The notes under the pieces: generated by a model | What the model was told of the DNA's origin: nothing | The model's database searches: none | The model's input: the letters and a program-made list of their open reading frames with translations, nothing else | Translations under genes and position numbers: made by a program | Source: Alteromonas oceanisediminis | Lineage (GTDB): Bacteria > Pseudomonadota > Gammaproteobacteria > Enterobacterales > Alteromonadaceae | Reading direction: 5' to 3' | DNA length: 64,000 nucleotides | NCBI RefSeq assembly: GCF_018474025.1 | Contig: NZ_JAHCTA010000004.1 | Span: 349,962-413,961, forward strand | Part shown: positions 26,378 to 34,464 of the stretch, one piece after another | Numbering within the stretch: the first letter of the stretch is position 1 | Layout: the number at the start of each line of letters is the position of its first letter

Positions 26378-26425
26378 TGTACATATAGTTGTACATATCT
26401 TAATGTCATATAATAAAACAATCAA
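26378..26425 (-). promoter_or_regulatory. yefM-yoeB promoter and twin TGTACA operator
   Basis: Two perfect TGTACA palindromes (26378-26383 and 26390-26395) are spaced 12 bp centre to centre, the arrangement known for YefM-YoeB operators. Upstream, TTGATT (26420-26425) and TAAGAT (26397-26402) with a 17-bp spacer form a sigma70 promoter, so repressor binding would cover the transcription start. Confidence 0.8.
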
Positions 26426-26479
26426 GCTCGCTCACTGTATTCGCTGGGCGAGTTACTCGCGCGCGCTATCCCTATTTTC

Positions 26480-26668
26480 GCGATTGGAGAAAGGCTTGAA
26501 AACCCACATGTCATTTCCGACTAACTGAAAGGCTATCAATCAGTCTATACATTTACATTGAGAACTGCTGGATATCGAATGGCCTATGAAGTATTTGATG
26601 ATGCGATTTTAGTCTGCGTTTTAGCGGTCGGAAAGCGAGACAAAAATGCGATCGATGAAAAATCCTAA
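26480..26668 (+). pseudogene. relE-type toxin pseudogene (C-terminal remnant)
   Basis: One frame reads AIGERLENPHVISD, then an in-frame TAA (26522-26524), then LKGYQSVYTFTLRTAGYR and MAYEVFDDAILVCVLAVGKRDKNA up to a stop at 26666. This follows the C-terminal half of RelE toxins (RLENPHV, LRxxGYRxxYEV, VLAVGKRD). The N-terminal half and any relB partner are missing and the frame is broken, so it is not functional. It lies on the opposite strand to yefM-yoeB. Confidence 0.75.
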
Positions 26669-26785
26669 CACGTAAACATCTGCAACTTGTCTAACGCTGC
26701 CTGTCAGCTTCGGTCGAGACCTATTGCTAAAAAACGACTTCAAAAAATTCAGATTAGACTTGACCCACGACAAGTTGAAACTAAG
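26669..26785. other. short intergenic between relE remnant and truB 3' end
   Basis: I see no clear terminator for the truB operon here: no stable hairpin with a T-run on the minus strand. Confidence 0.4.
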
Positions 26786-27778
26786 TTAATTGTCTCTCAC
26801 TGTTAACCGCTTCGGTGTGACAAAGGTGTGTTGGTCAAATAGTGAGGGAGACCTGTCACGGGGCTTGTCGATATGCTCTCCTACCCCAATAAACTGTTCT
26901 GTGCCCTCACATTGCTGATAAACCCGAATGTGGCTGCCTAGTTCACACTGCACGTTACATATCGCGCTTTGACCGTGCAAAAACCGTGAACCTTGCTGCC
27001 TATCCACAACCATTTTCGGCAATTGCATGGCTGCTGCTTCAAGCGGCAACAATAACGCATCTAACGCTGAGTAATTAACTGACTCAACAGGCGTATCACG
27101 GTCGCGCGCCGGGGCTAAATCGCGAAGTTCTGCCATCGTATACATCGGTTGATGGGCGTACTGCGCCACAGACACACGATGCAGTTTTGATACAAACGCA
27201 CCGCAGCCCAATAACTGGCCGAGATCGTCAATCAACGTGCGAATGTAAGTGCCTTTGGAGCAGTGAATACGCATGGTTGCTTTGCTGCCAGTGAATGAAG
27301 TCAGTGTGTAGTCAAACACGGTGATCTCTCGCGCAGGCCGGTCAATCGTTTCACCACGCCGGGCATACCAGTAAAGAGGTTTGCCCTGATACTTCAACGC
27401 AGAGTACATAGAAGGAACTTGCTGACCAACCCCCTTAAAAGACTGTATCGCGTCGAGCAACTGAGACTCTGTTAAACAAACAGGTGCTTCTGACACCACT
27501 TCTCCATCGGCGTCAGACGTGGTTGTGCGCACGCCGAAAGTTGCTTCAACCTCATAGGTTTTATCGGCATCAAGCAGATATTGCGAAAACTTGGTGGCTT
27601 CACCCAGGCAAATCGGCAACATGCCTGAGGCTAATGGATCGAGCGCACCGGTGTGACCCGCCTTCGCCGCGCCGAACAAGCGCTTAACCTGTTGCAATAC
27701 CTCGTTTGAAGACTCATTTAGCCCTTTATTGAGCAATAACATGCCGTGAATAGCACGCCCTTTGTTGCGTCGCCCCAC
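26786..27778 (-). CDS. truB: tRNA pseudouridine(55) synthase
   Basis: The 330-residue protein starts with GRAIHGMLLLNKGLNESSN and has the catalytic motif HTGALDPLASGMLPICLGEATK (Asp in GALDPLA), then RIHCSKGTYIRTLIDDLG. It converts U55 in the T-loop of tRNAs. The length is usual for the family, including a C-terminal PUA-like part. Its ATG directly abuts the rbfA stop codon, consistent with coupling in the rimP-nusA-infB-rbfA-truB operon. Confidence 0.96.
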   Translation of the reverse strand: MGRRNKGRAIHGMLLLNKGLNESSNEVLQQVKRLFGAAKAGHTGALDPLASGMLPICLGEATKFSQYLLDADKTYEVEATFGVRTTTSDADGEVVSEAPVCLTESQLLDAIQSFKGVGQQVPSMYSALKYQGKPLYWYARRGETIDRPAREITVFDYTLTSFTGSKATMRIHCSKGTYIRTLIDDLGQLLGCGAFVSKLHRVSVAQYAHQPMYTMAELRDLAPARDRDTPVESVNYSALDALLLPLEAAAMQLPKMVVDRQQGSRFLHGQSAICNVQCELGSHIRVYQQCEGTEQFIGVGEHIDKPRDRSPSLFDQHTFVTPKRLTVRDN

Positions 27779-28207
27779 TTAGTCGTCCTTCTTTTCACCA
27801 TCTTTGTGAGCGTCACTATCAGCCGCTTTAGCAGCGGCCCGACGTTCATCTTCGGCAACCGTTTGTGATACCAGATTAGAAATGCGGATACCTTCTGTGA
27901 GTGAAGCGTCACGCACAAAGGCAATAGCAGGCACGGAGCGCATGCGCAGGCGTTTAGCCAGTATTGACCGCACCATGCCGCGCAAATCGATTAAACGCTT
28001 TAAGCTGTGTTCGATCAATTGCTCATCATTTTCATAAAAAGTCACGAACACTTTGGCGTGTGCCAAATCGCGACTGACTTCAACACCCGACACCGTCACC
28101 ATGATGAGATCGGGTTCGGTATGCTTGATTTCGTTTTGCAGGATACTGGCAACTTCTTTATGAACCTGCTGTGCAACTCTGTCTGTACGAGAGAATTCCC
28201 GAGCCAT
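27779..28207 (-). CDS. rbfA: 30S ribosome-binding factor A
   Basis: The 142-residue protein starts MAREFSRTDRVAQQVHKEVASIL and has the KH-like fold of RbfA (VTVSGVEVSRDLAHAKVFVTF). It ends with a charged, probably disordered tail (AAAKAADSDAHKDGEKKDD). It helps mature the 16S rRNA 5' region, especially in the cold. AGAGG lies five bases upstream of the ATG. Confidence 0.96.
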   Translation of the reverse strand: MAREFSRTDRVAQQVHKEVASILQNEIKHTEPDLIMVTVSGVEVSRDLAHAKVFVTFYENDEQLIEHSLKRLIDLRGMVRSILAKRLRMRSVPAIAFVRDASLTEGIRISNLVSQTVAEDERRAAAKAADSDAHKDGEKKDD

Positions 28208-28271
28208 GACAACCTCTTTAAGTTAACTGTTGATTTGTGTGCATGGCACACCTGCTTGCTGCTGAGCGCAA

Positions 28272-28293
28272 AACGGAGGCTTGCGCCTCCGTT
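28272..28293 (-). terminator. hairpin between infB and rbfA
   Basis: AACGGAGGC (28272-28280) pairs perfectly with GCCTCCGTT (28285-28293) around a 4-base loop. The minus-strand T-run is short (TTTT), so it may attenuate or stabilise mRNA rather than fully terminate. Confidence 0.6.
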
Positions 28294-28317
28294 ATTCAGT
28301 AGACCATGAAGCTGCGT

Positions 28318-30927
28318 TTAAATTTCGCGCTTCACTTCAACCGTTTCGAAGACTTCGATTTGGTCGCCCACTTTAACGTCGTTGTAATTCTTCACGCCGA
28401 TACCACACTCCATGCCATTACGCACTTCCTGCACATCGTCTTTGAAGCGACGAAGGGACTCTAGTTCACCTTCATAAATCACCACGTTATCGCGTAGCAC
28501 GCGAATTGGCGCGCTGCGTTTAATGATCCCTTCAGTGACCATACAACCCGCGATAGCACCGAGCTTAGGTGACTTAAACACATCACGAACTTCCGCCAGG
28601 CCGATAATCTGTTGCTTGAATTCTGGCGCTAGCATACCGCTCATCGCCTGTTTCACTTCATCAATCAGATTATAGATAACACTGTAGTAACGCAGATCGA
28701 TTTCTTCATTTTCTATCACGCGACGTGCGGTAGCATCGGCACGTACGTTAAAACCAACCACAATCGCATTAGACGCAGCAGCCAGACTGGCATCCGTCTC
28801 AGTGATACCACCCACACCGCTACCAACAATGTTCACTTTAACTTCACTGGTAGAAAGCTTCATTAGTGATTCAGCAATCGCTTCAACGGAGCCCTGAACA
28901 TCGGCTTTAAGCACTACGTTCAACTCACTCACGTCACCGGCTTCCATGTTGGCGAACATGTTTTCCAGTTTTGCCTTCTGCTGTTTAGCCAGTTTCAGTT
29001 CACGCTGTTTGGTGTGGCGTTTAGCCGCAACTTCACGCGCTTTACGCTCATCTTTTACGACAACCGCATCTTCACCGGCAATCGGTACCCCGGATAAACC
29101 TAGCACTTCTACAGGCGTTGACGGTCCGGCTGATTTCACGTCCTGACCATTCTCATCACGCATTGCACGAACGCGGCCATATTCTTCACCACACAACAGA
29201 ATATCACCGGCTTTAACTTCACCTTGCTGAACCAATACTGATGCAACAGGACCACGGCCTTTGTCCAAACGAGACTCAATCACGATTCCGCGACCTGGGC
29301 CAGTTTGAACCGCTTGCAGATCAAGCAGTTCCGCTTGTAGCGTGATCGCTTCAAGTAACTCTTCAATCCCCATGCCGGTTTTCGCTGACACGTTCACAAA
29401 CTGATAATCACCGCCCCACTCTTCTGAGATAACGTCAAGCTGTGAAAGCTCAGTCTTGACGCGATCAGGGTCAGCAGATTCTTTATCCATTTTGTTGACC
29501 GCTACAATCAACGGCACATTTGCTGCGCGAGCGTGCTGAACAGCCTCTTTTGTTTGCGGCATCACACCATCATCGGCAGCCACCACCAAAATAACGATGT
29601 CAGTCGCCGTTGCACCACGTGCGCGCATAGCAGTAAACGCGGCGTGCCCTGGGGTATCCAAGAAAGTTACCTTACCGCGTTCTGTTTCAACACTGTAGGC
29701 ACCAATGTGCTGTGTAATACCACCCGCTTCACCATCGGCCACTTTGGCGCGACGAATGTAATCCAACAACGATGTTTTACCATGGTCAACATGACCCATA
29801 ATGGTAACAACTGGCGCACGCGTTGATTTTTCGCCTTCACCAGAGTCGGCAATCAACTCATCTTCCATCGCATTGTCGTTGACTAATTCATACTTATGAC
29901 CCATTTCTTCAACCACTAATACGGCGGTATCTTGGTCCAATACTTGGTTAATGGTGGCCATTTCACCCATTTTCATCATGGTTTTGATGACTTCGTTTGA
30001 TTTAATGGCTAAACGACTGGCCAATTCACCCACGGTGATTGTGGCACTGAGTTTAACCACGCGTTCAACCGGTTGGGCTGGTTTATTAAAGCTATGCTTC
30101 AAATCTTCTCCCGCATTTTTGCGTGACTTCTTGCGTCGACGAGATGAGCGCTCAACCTGAAGATCTTCTTCATCTTCAGCTTCCTGAGCATAACGATTGG
30201 AATGCAAGTGCACTTCTTTCGCTTCTTCCGCTTTGCGGCGCTCTTCTTCTTCTTTCCAACGACGCTCGTTCTCTTCTGCCAATTTGCGTGCTTCTTCTGC
30301 CGCTTTTTTGGCATCTTCTTCCAACTTACGCTGCGTCTCTTCTTCCTGCTGCTTTTTAATACGCTCTTCTTCTTTACGCGCTGCTTCCTGCTCAGCCTTC
30401 TCTTCTGGCGTGAGTGTCGATTCAGCCGCTTTGCGTTCTTCCGCTTCTTTCTTCGCTTTTTCAGCACGCGCTAAACGCTCAGCTTCTTGGGCTTTGCGAG
30501 CTTCTTCAGCTTTCTTCGCTTTTTCTTCAGCGGCTTTTTTGGCCGCCTCAGCGGCTTCACGTTCAGCTTTTTGACGCGCTTCTGCTTCTTCAGCCTTACG
30601 CTTCGCTTCTTCTTCAGCAAGACGCTGTTCTTCAATATCTGTGCGTTTCACGTAAGTTCGCTTTTTACGAACCTCTACCTTAACCGCCTTGGACTTACCC
30701 ACACTTAATGTGCTGGTTGTTTTACGCTGTAGCGTCATGCGCTTCGGGCCATCAGAGCCTGAGCTGCCGTGCTGCTTACTTAAATGATCAAGCAACTGAC
30801 GTTTTTCATCTTCGGTGACGTTATCAGTCGCTTTTTTCTCTATACCAGCGTCTTTAAACTGCCCCAATAGACGGTCAACTGCTGTGCCAATATCACTGGC
30901 GAGTTTTTCAATGGATACTTCTGCCAT
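28318..30927 (-). CDS. infB: translation initiation factor IF-2
   Basis: The 869-residue protein has the IF2 N-terminal subdomain ([14 protein letters not shown]), a second one near 45-110, then a long Ala/Glu/Lys/Arg-rich helical linker (about 110-235). The GTPase domain follows: GHVDHGKTS at about 380, [12 protein letters not shown]. Domain II to IV follow, ending with the fMet-tRNA-binding C-terminal domain. It delivers initiator tRNA to the 30S subunit. GAGG precedes the ATG. The low-complexity linker creates many spurious frames on the opposite strand. Confidence 0.97.
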   Translation of the reverse strand: MAEVSIEKLASDIGTAVDRLLGQFKDAGIEKKATDNVTEDEKRQLLDHLSKQHGSSGSDGPKRMTLQRKTTSTLSVGKSKAVKVEVRKKRTYVKRTDIEEQRLAEEEAKRKAEEAEARQKAEREAAEAAKKAAEEKAKKAEEARKAQEAERLARAEKAKKEAEERKAAESTLTPEEKAEQEAARKEEERIKKQQEEETQRKLEEDAKKAAEEARKLAEENERRWKEEEERRKAEEAKEVHLHSNRYAQEAEDEEDLQVERSSRRRKKSRKNAGEDLKHSFNKPAQPVERVVKLSATITVGELASRLAIKSNEVIKTMMKMGEMATINQVLDQDTAVLVVEEMGHKYELVNDNAMEDELIADSGEGEKSTRAPVVTIMGHVDHGKTSLLDYIRRAKVADGEAGGITQHIGAYSVETERGKVTFLDTPGHAAFTAMRARGATATDIVILVVAADDGVMPQTKEAVQHARAANVPLIVAVNKMDKESADPDRVKTELSQLDVISEEWGGDYQFVNVSAKTGMGIEELLEAITLQAELLDLQAVQTGPGRGIVIESRLDKGRGPVASVLVQQGEVKAGDILLCGEEYGRVRAMRDENGQDVKSAGPSTPVEVLGLSGVPIAGEDAVVVKDERKAREVAAKRHTKQRELKLAKQQKAKLENMFANMEAGDVSELNVVLKADVQGSVEAIAESLMKLSTSEVKVNIVGSGVGGITETDASLAAASNAIVVGFNVRADATARRVIENEEIDLRYYSVIYNLIDEVKQAMSGMLAPEFKQQIIGLAEVRDVFKSPKLGAIAGCMVTEGIIKRSAPIRVLRDNVVIYEGELESLRRFKDDVQEVRNGMECGIGVKNYNDVKVGDQIEVFETVEVKREI

Positions 30928-30951
30928 TACTCGAATTTCCTCTTGTTGACC

Positions 30952-32445
30952 TTATTCTTCGTTGAACCAAACGATATTGCGCGCAGCCATAATCAGCTCA
31001 CCCGCTTTCGCTTCATCAAGTTCTTCAATGTCGCTAATATCATCCGTTCCTTGCTCGGCTAAACCTTCCAAATCGATAATGCCGCGACTTGCCAGTACGA
31101 ACGCAACATGGCGCTCCATACCCGGAAGGTTAATCAATTCTTCTTTCGGCTCATTGGCTTCTAAAGACTCTTCGTTTGCCAGTGCCTGCGTGGTTAAGTA
31201 GGCTCGCGCACGTTCACGAAGCTCTTCAACCATCTCTTCATCCAAGCCATCAATGGCTAACAACTCGCTGACAGGCACATAGGCCACTTCTTCCAGCGTG
31301 GTAAAGCCTTCCTCAACCAATACGGATGCAAAGTCTTCGTCGATATCCAAACCAGAAGTAAACACACCCAGCACTTTCGAATTTTCTTCTTCGTGCTTGG
31401 CATTTAAATCGTCGATGGTCATTACGTTTAATTCCCAACCGGTAAGTTGGCTGGCTAAACGTACATTCTGACCACTACGCCCAATGGCCTGAGCAAGGTT
31501 GTCTTGCTCAACAGCAACGTCCATATGGCCGTTATCTTCATCCACGACAATAGAAGCCACTTCAGCAGGTGCCATTGCGTTGATCACGAACTGCGCTGGA
31601 TTTTCATCCCATAACACAATATCAACACGCTCACCGCCAAGTTCACCTGAAACCGCCTGTACACGTGAACCGCGCATACCAACGCAAGCACCAACAGGAT
31701 CGAGACGTTTATCGTTTGTTTTAACGGCAATCTTTGCGCGAGAACCCGGGTCACGAGCAGCTGATTTTATTTCCAGCGTTTCTTCCGCAATTTCAGGTAC
31801 TTCTAAACGGAACAACTCAACCAACATGTCGGGATGCGTACGGCTGATAAACAACTGTGCGCCTCGCGCTTCTGGGCGAATGACATAAAGAAGGCCGCGC
31901 ACGCGATCGCCCGGACGGAACGTTTCGCGAGGTAACATATCGTCGCGGAAAATAACGCCTTCCGCATTATTGCCTAAGTCGATAATAATGTTGTCGCGAT
32001 TCACTTTTTTAACCGTACCGGTGACCAAATCACCCACGCGATCTTCGTATTCCGCAATCATCTGAGCGCGTTCAGCTTCACGCACTTTTTGCACAATCAC
32101 TTGTTTTGCCGTTTGCGTTGTTATGCGGTCAAAAGCAATCGACTCAATTTGCTCTTCAACGTAATCGCCTACCTGAATTTCAGGCTCATCCACCTGCGCC
32201 GCAGACAAAGTCATCTCTGCATACGGGTTTTCTTGTGGCTCATCATCCGGCGTCACTAACCAACGGCGAAACGTATCAAAATCACCGGTTGTACGGTTAA
32301 TCTCAACGCGTACTTCAATCTCGCCTTCATTTTTCTTTTTGGTGGCGCTTGCAATTGCGAATTCAAGTGCCTCGAAAATCTTCTCACGCGGTACTTGCTT
32401 CTCGTTGGATACAGCTTCTGCTACTAACAATATCTCTTTATTCAT
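30952..32445 (-). CDS. nusA: transcription termination/antitermination factor NusA
   Basis: The 497-residue protein begins [21 protein letters not shown]. In order it has the RNA polymerase-binding N-terminal domain, S1 ([21 protein letters not shown]), KH1/KH2 ([30 protein letters not shown]) and two C-terminal acidic helix-hairpin-helix repeats. It controls pausing, termination and antitermination, and in relatives it also regulates its own operon. I use ATG 32445 (GAGG six bases upstream) rather than the in-frame TTG or ATG a few codons earlier. Confidence 0.97.
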   Translation of the reverse strand: MNKEILLVAEAVSNEKQVPREKIFEALEFAIASATKKKNEGEIEVRVEINRTTGDFDTFRRWLVTPDDEPQENPYAEMTLSAAQVDEPEIQVGDYVEEQIESIAFDRITTQTAKQVIVQKVREAERAQMIAEYEDRVGDLVTGTVKKVNRDNIIIDLGNNAEGVIFRDDMLPRETFRPGDRVRGLLYVIRPEARGAQLFISRTHPDMLVELFRLEVPEIAEETLEIKSAARDPGSRAKIAVKTNDKRLDPVGACVGMRGSRVQAVSGELGGERVDIVLWDENPAQFVINAMAPAEVASIVVDEDNGHMDVAVEQDNLAQAIGRSGQNVRLASQLTGWELNVMTIDDLNAKHEEENSKVLGVFTSGLDIDEDFASVLVEEGFTTLEEVAYVPVSELLAIDGLDEEMVEELRERARAYLTTQALANEESLEANEPKEELINLPGMERHVAFVLASRGIIDLEGLAEQGTDDISDIEELDEAKAGELIMAARNIVWFNEE

Positions 32446-32490
32446 TTCTTGCCTCATTGACAACTGCGGTTTGTGTTTAAGTAATAACCG

Positions 32491-32949
32491 CTAATCAAAC
32501 GTAGGAACCAAGTTCCCTTTCTCTATATTTGCAAACGCCAAATCGTAAGTTTGACCATCTACTTCCACACTCACCACACCGTCTTCAACAGCGATGAGTT
32601 TGCCTTTAAAGTTGCGACGATTATTCATCGGCATCGACAGCCGCACACTCACTACTTCCCCAATAATGCTGGCGTAATGCTGCTGTTTAAACAGCGGTCT
32701 ATCCATGCCAGGAGACGAAACTTCAAGGTTGTATTCTGTCGTGATTGGATCTTCTACATCCAACACGGCACTCACCTGATGACTCACGTCCGCACAATGG
32801 TCTACACTGATCCCATCAGGATGATCGATAAACACCCGCAAAATAGAGTGTTTTCCCGCGCGAACGAATTCAACGCCAACCAGCTCAAAGCCTAATGCCT
32901 CAACGGCTGGCTCTAACATCGCAGTCAGTCGTTTTTCTAATTGCGACAA
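32491..32949 (-). CDS. rimP: ribosome maturation factor RimP
   Basis: The 152-residue protein starting [20 protein letters not shown] has the two RimP domains ([13 protein letters not shown] and [12 protein letters not shown]). It assists 30S assembly. The start is a TTG at 32949, chosen because GGAGG sits five bases upstream and the N-terminus then aligns with known RimP; the longer frame from 32961 would begin inside the ribosome site. It is the first gene of the operon and follows a leader with two terminators. Confidence 0.93.
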   Translation of the reverse strand: MSQLEKRLTAMLEPAVEALGFELVGVEFVRAGKHSILRVFIDHPDGISVDHCADVSHQVSAVLDVEDPITTEYNLEVSSPGMDRPLFKQQHYASIIGEVVSVRLSMPMNNRRNFKGKLIAVEDGVVSVEVDGQTYDLAFANIEKGNLVPTFD

Positions 32950-32966
32950 ACAAACCTCCAAATACG

Positions 32967-32985
32967 AAAAAAGGGCCTAAAGCCC
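32967..32985 (-). terminator. short terminator/attenuator just before rimP
   Basis: On the minus strand GGGC-TTTAG-GCCC is followed by six T residues and then, within a few bases, by the rimP ribosome site. The 4-bp GC stem is short, but its place between the leader and the operon suggests attenuation. Confidence 0.55.
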
Positions 32986-33048
32986 ATCTGAAACTAGCTC
33001 TAGCACAACACCGAGCCGATATGTCATTTCCACAAAGTGACCACCAAC

Positions 33049-33071
33049 AAAAAACCCCGTTCAATGCGGGG
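33049..33071 (-). terminator. Rho-independent terminator in the rimP operon leader
   Basis: On the minus strand CCCCG (33071-33067) pairs with CGGGG (33059-33055) across a 7-base loop and is followed by six T residues (33054-33049). Confidence 0.8.
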
Positions 33072-33210
33072 CTCAAATACTGGTTGGGACAACAATCGAG
33101 CTCAAACTTCGGCTGCTTCCCAGAAATTGAATCGGCAGATTGTGCATTAGCACAAGCGATGCCTCGCGAGGAACGTTACTTTCCTTCAGAGGGAGCCCGT
33201 TCCAACAATG
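33049..33210 (-). ncRNA. candidate small RNA or operon leader RNA upstream of rimP
   Basis: A near-consensus promoter (33217-33245) and a Rho-independent terminator (33049-33071) bound a roughly 160-nt transcript. It contains a perfect hairpin (TTGTGC-TAAT-GCACAA) and further pairing potential (GGAACG with CGTTCC). A 47-codon frame beginning MRHCWNGL also spans it, but its ATG lies only 4 bases after the -10, so it would be leaderless at best. I do not recognise it as 6S, SRP, GcvB or a tRNA. In Escherichia coli the equivalent position holds the metY tRNA; here the initiator tRNA is elsewhere. Confidence 0.5.
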
Positions 33211-33216
33211 GCGCAT

Positions 33217-33245
33217 ATTATAGAGTGTCTGCGTGTAATGTGCAA
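33217..33245 (-). promoter_or_regulatory. sigma70 promoter for the rimP-nusA-infB operon leader
   Basis: TTGCAC (33240-33245) and a perfect TATAAT (33217-33222) lie 17 bp apart on the minus strand. This is the only strong promoter seen upstream of rimP. Confidence 0.8.
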
Positions 33246-33380
33246 CGCCTCAGGGCGCGTTGAACGATATTTACACAAAAGTTTCATGAATTACCCGTAA
33301 TATAAAATTCGAAGCTTATTCTGCGCAACTCGCGTATCATTTTCGGCGCAACTAAATCGTTTAATCAAAGGGATTCCGCT

Positions 33381-34454
33381 ATGCTCGTTCGTTGGGTAAC
33401 CGCAATACTGGTTTGTGTGTTCGTGATTGCAGGCTTAGGGTTCATTAAATTTACGCAAGTGAAAGCCGCCATCGCCTTCGGTGAGTCTTTCCCCGAACCG
33501 AGCGAAACCGTACATACCCTATCAACCCAGTTCAGTCAGTGGCAGCCACGCCTGCGTGTGATGGGCGAAGTGGTTGCTCCACAATCGGTCACGTTGCGCA
33601 CCGAATTAGAAGGGGTTATTGCTGACGTCAACTTTCCTTCTGGCGGGCATGTCGATGAAGGCCAGCTGTTACTGCAACTTGATGTTCGTGATGAGCTCGC
33701 GCAGTTAGAGGCCATTGCCGCAGAAATTCGACTTGCTGAACTTGATGTTTCCAGAGCGAATCGCTTGTTAGATGCGAAAGCATCGACCAAAGATCAATTG
33801 GACCGCGCTCAGGCACAACTGGCCATCACGCAAGCACGAGCCGAGTCGATGCGTGCGGTTATTTCCAAAAAATCCATTATCGCGCCCTTTTCTGGTTCTG
33901 CCGACTTACATGAGTTTGAAATCGGTCAATTTTTGCCTGCCGGCTCTGTGGTCACTGATCTTGTGGGTAGCAATGACTTTGTCTGGGTCGACTTTTCGCT
34001 GCCCCAACAATACGCTAATTTACCGGCCAATGCGCCGATAACCGTCAGCGCTGTTGACCACAATTTTGCATCGGTTGAGGCCGAAGTGATCGCACAGCGC
34101 TCACGCATATCCCCTCTATCTCGAAGCCTACAGTTTCGAGCAAAAGTCGACCTGACTGGCAGCAATCTGTTAGCCGGAACGGCGGTTAATGTGAGTGTTC
34201 CAAAAGGTGACGCCAAAACCATCATCCGCGTACCAGTACAAGCGGTACGCTACGATAGTTTTGGCAGCTATATTTTTACGCTGTCTAAAGACGATAAAAA
34301 TGATTGGCGCGCAGCTCGTCAAGCTGTCACCGTTTTATACAAAGATAATGTTGATGCGGTGTTAGAAAACACCCTCGGTGAAAATGTGGTCGTCGCGACA
34401 ACCGGCTCCTACAAGCTGAAGCCCGGACTGCTAACCAACGTTGCACCTCATTAG
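33381..34454 (+). CDS. RND efflux pump periplasmic adaptor (membrane fusion protein)
   Basis: The 357-residue protein has an N-terminal membrane anchor (about 8-27), the barrel-sandwich/lipoyl half motifs (VTLRTELEGVIADVNFPSGGHVDEGQLLLQLD and IIAPFSGSADLHEFEIGQFLPAGSVV), an alpha-hairpin between them, and beta-barrel plus membrane-proximal domains. It links the RND permease to an outer-membrane channel, which is not encoded here. The permease gene begins ten bases after its stop. AAAGGGATT precedes the ATG. The substrate is unknown. Confidence 0.93.
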   Translation: MLVRWVTAILVCVFVIAGLGFIKFTQVKAAIAFGESFPEPSETVHTLSTQFSQWQPRLRVMGEVVAPQSVTLRTELEGVIADVNFPSGGHVDEGQLLLQLDVRDELAQLEAIAAEIRLAELDVSRANRLLDAKASTKDQLDRAQAQLAITQARAESMRAVISKKSIIAPFSGSADLHEFEIGQFLPAGSVVTDLVGSNDFVWVDFSLPQQYANLPANAPITVSAVDHNFASVEAEVIAQRSRISPLSRSLQFRAKVDLTGSNLLAGTAVNVSVPKGDAKTIIRVPVQAVRYDSFGSYIFTLSKDDKNDWRAARQAVTVLYKDNVDAVLENTLGENVVVATTGSYKLKPGLLTNVAPH

Positions 34455-34464
34455 GATCACGTCA

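Noticed and set aside
26401..26470. REP-like CTCGC/GCGAG hairpin read as an attC site
   Set aside because: Stem is short and lacks recognisable core boxes; not strong enough to report as a recombination site.
30099..30700. Several long open frames on the plus strand and in other minus frames
   Set aside because: They are shadows of the Glu/Lys/Ala-repeat linker of infB and show only low-complexity composition.
33080..33222. 47-codon peptide frame (MRHCWNGL...) on the minus strand
   Set aside because: Its ATG lies about 4 bases from the -10 element, leaving no room for a leader; structure of the region fits RNA better.
33049..33245. 6S RNA, SRP RNA or a tRNA upstream of rimP
   Set aside because: The length fits 6S roughly, but conserved 6S bubble/closing sequences, the SRP domain IV pattern and a tRNA fold were not found; kept only as an unnamed candidate.
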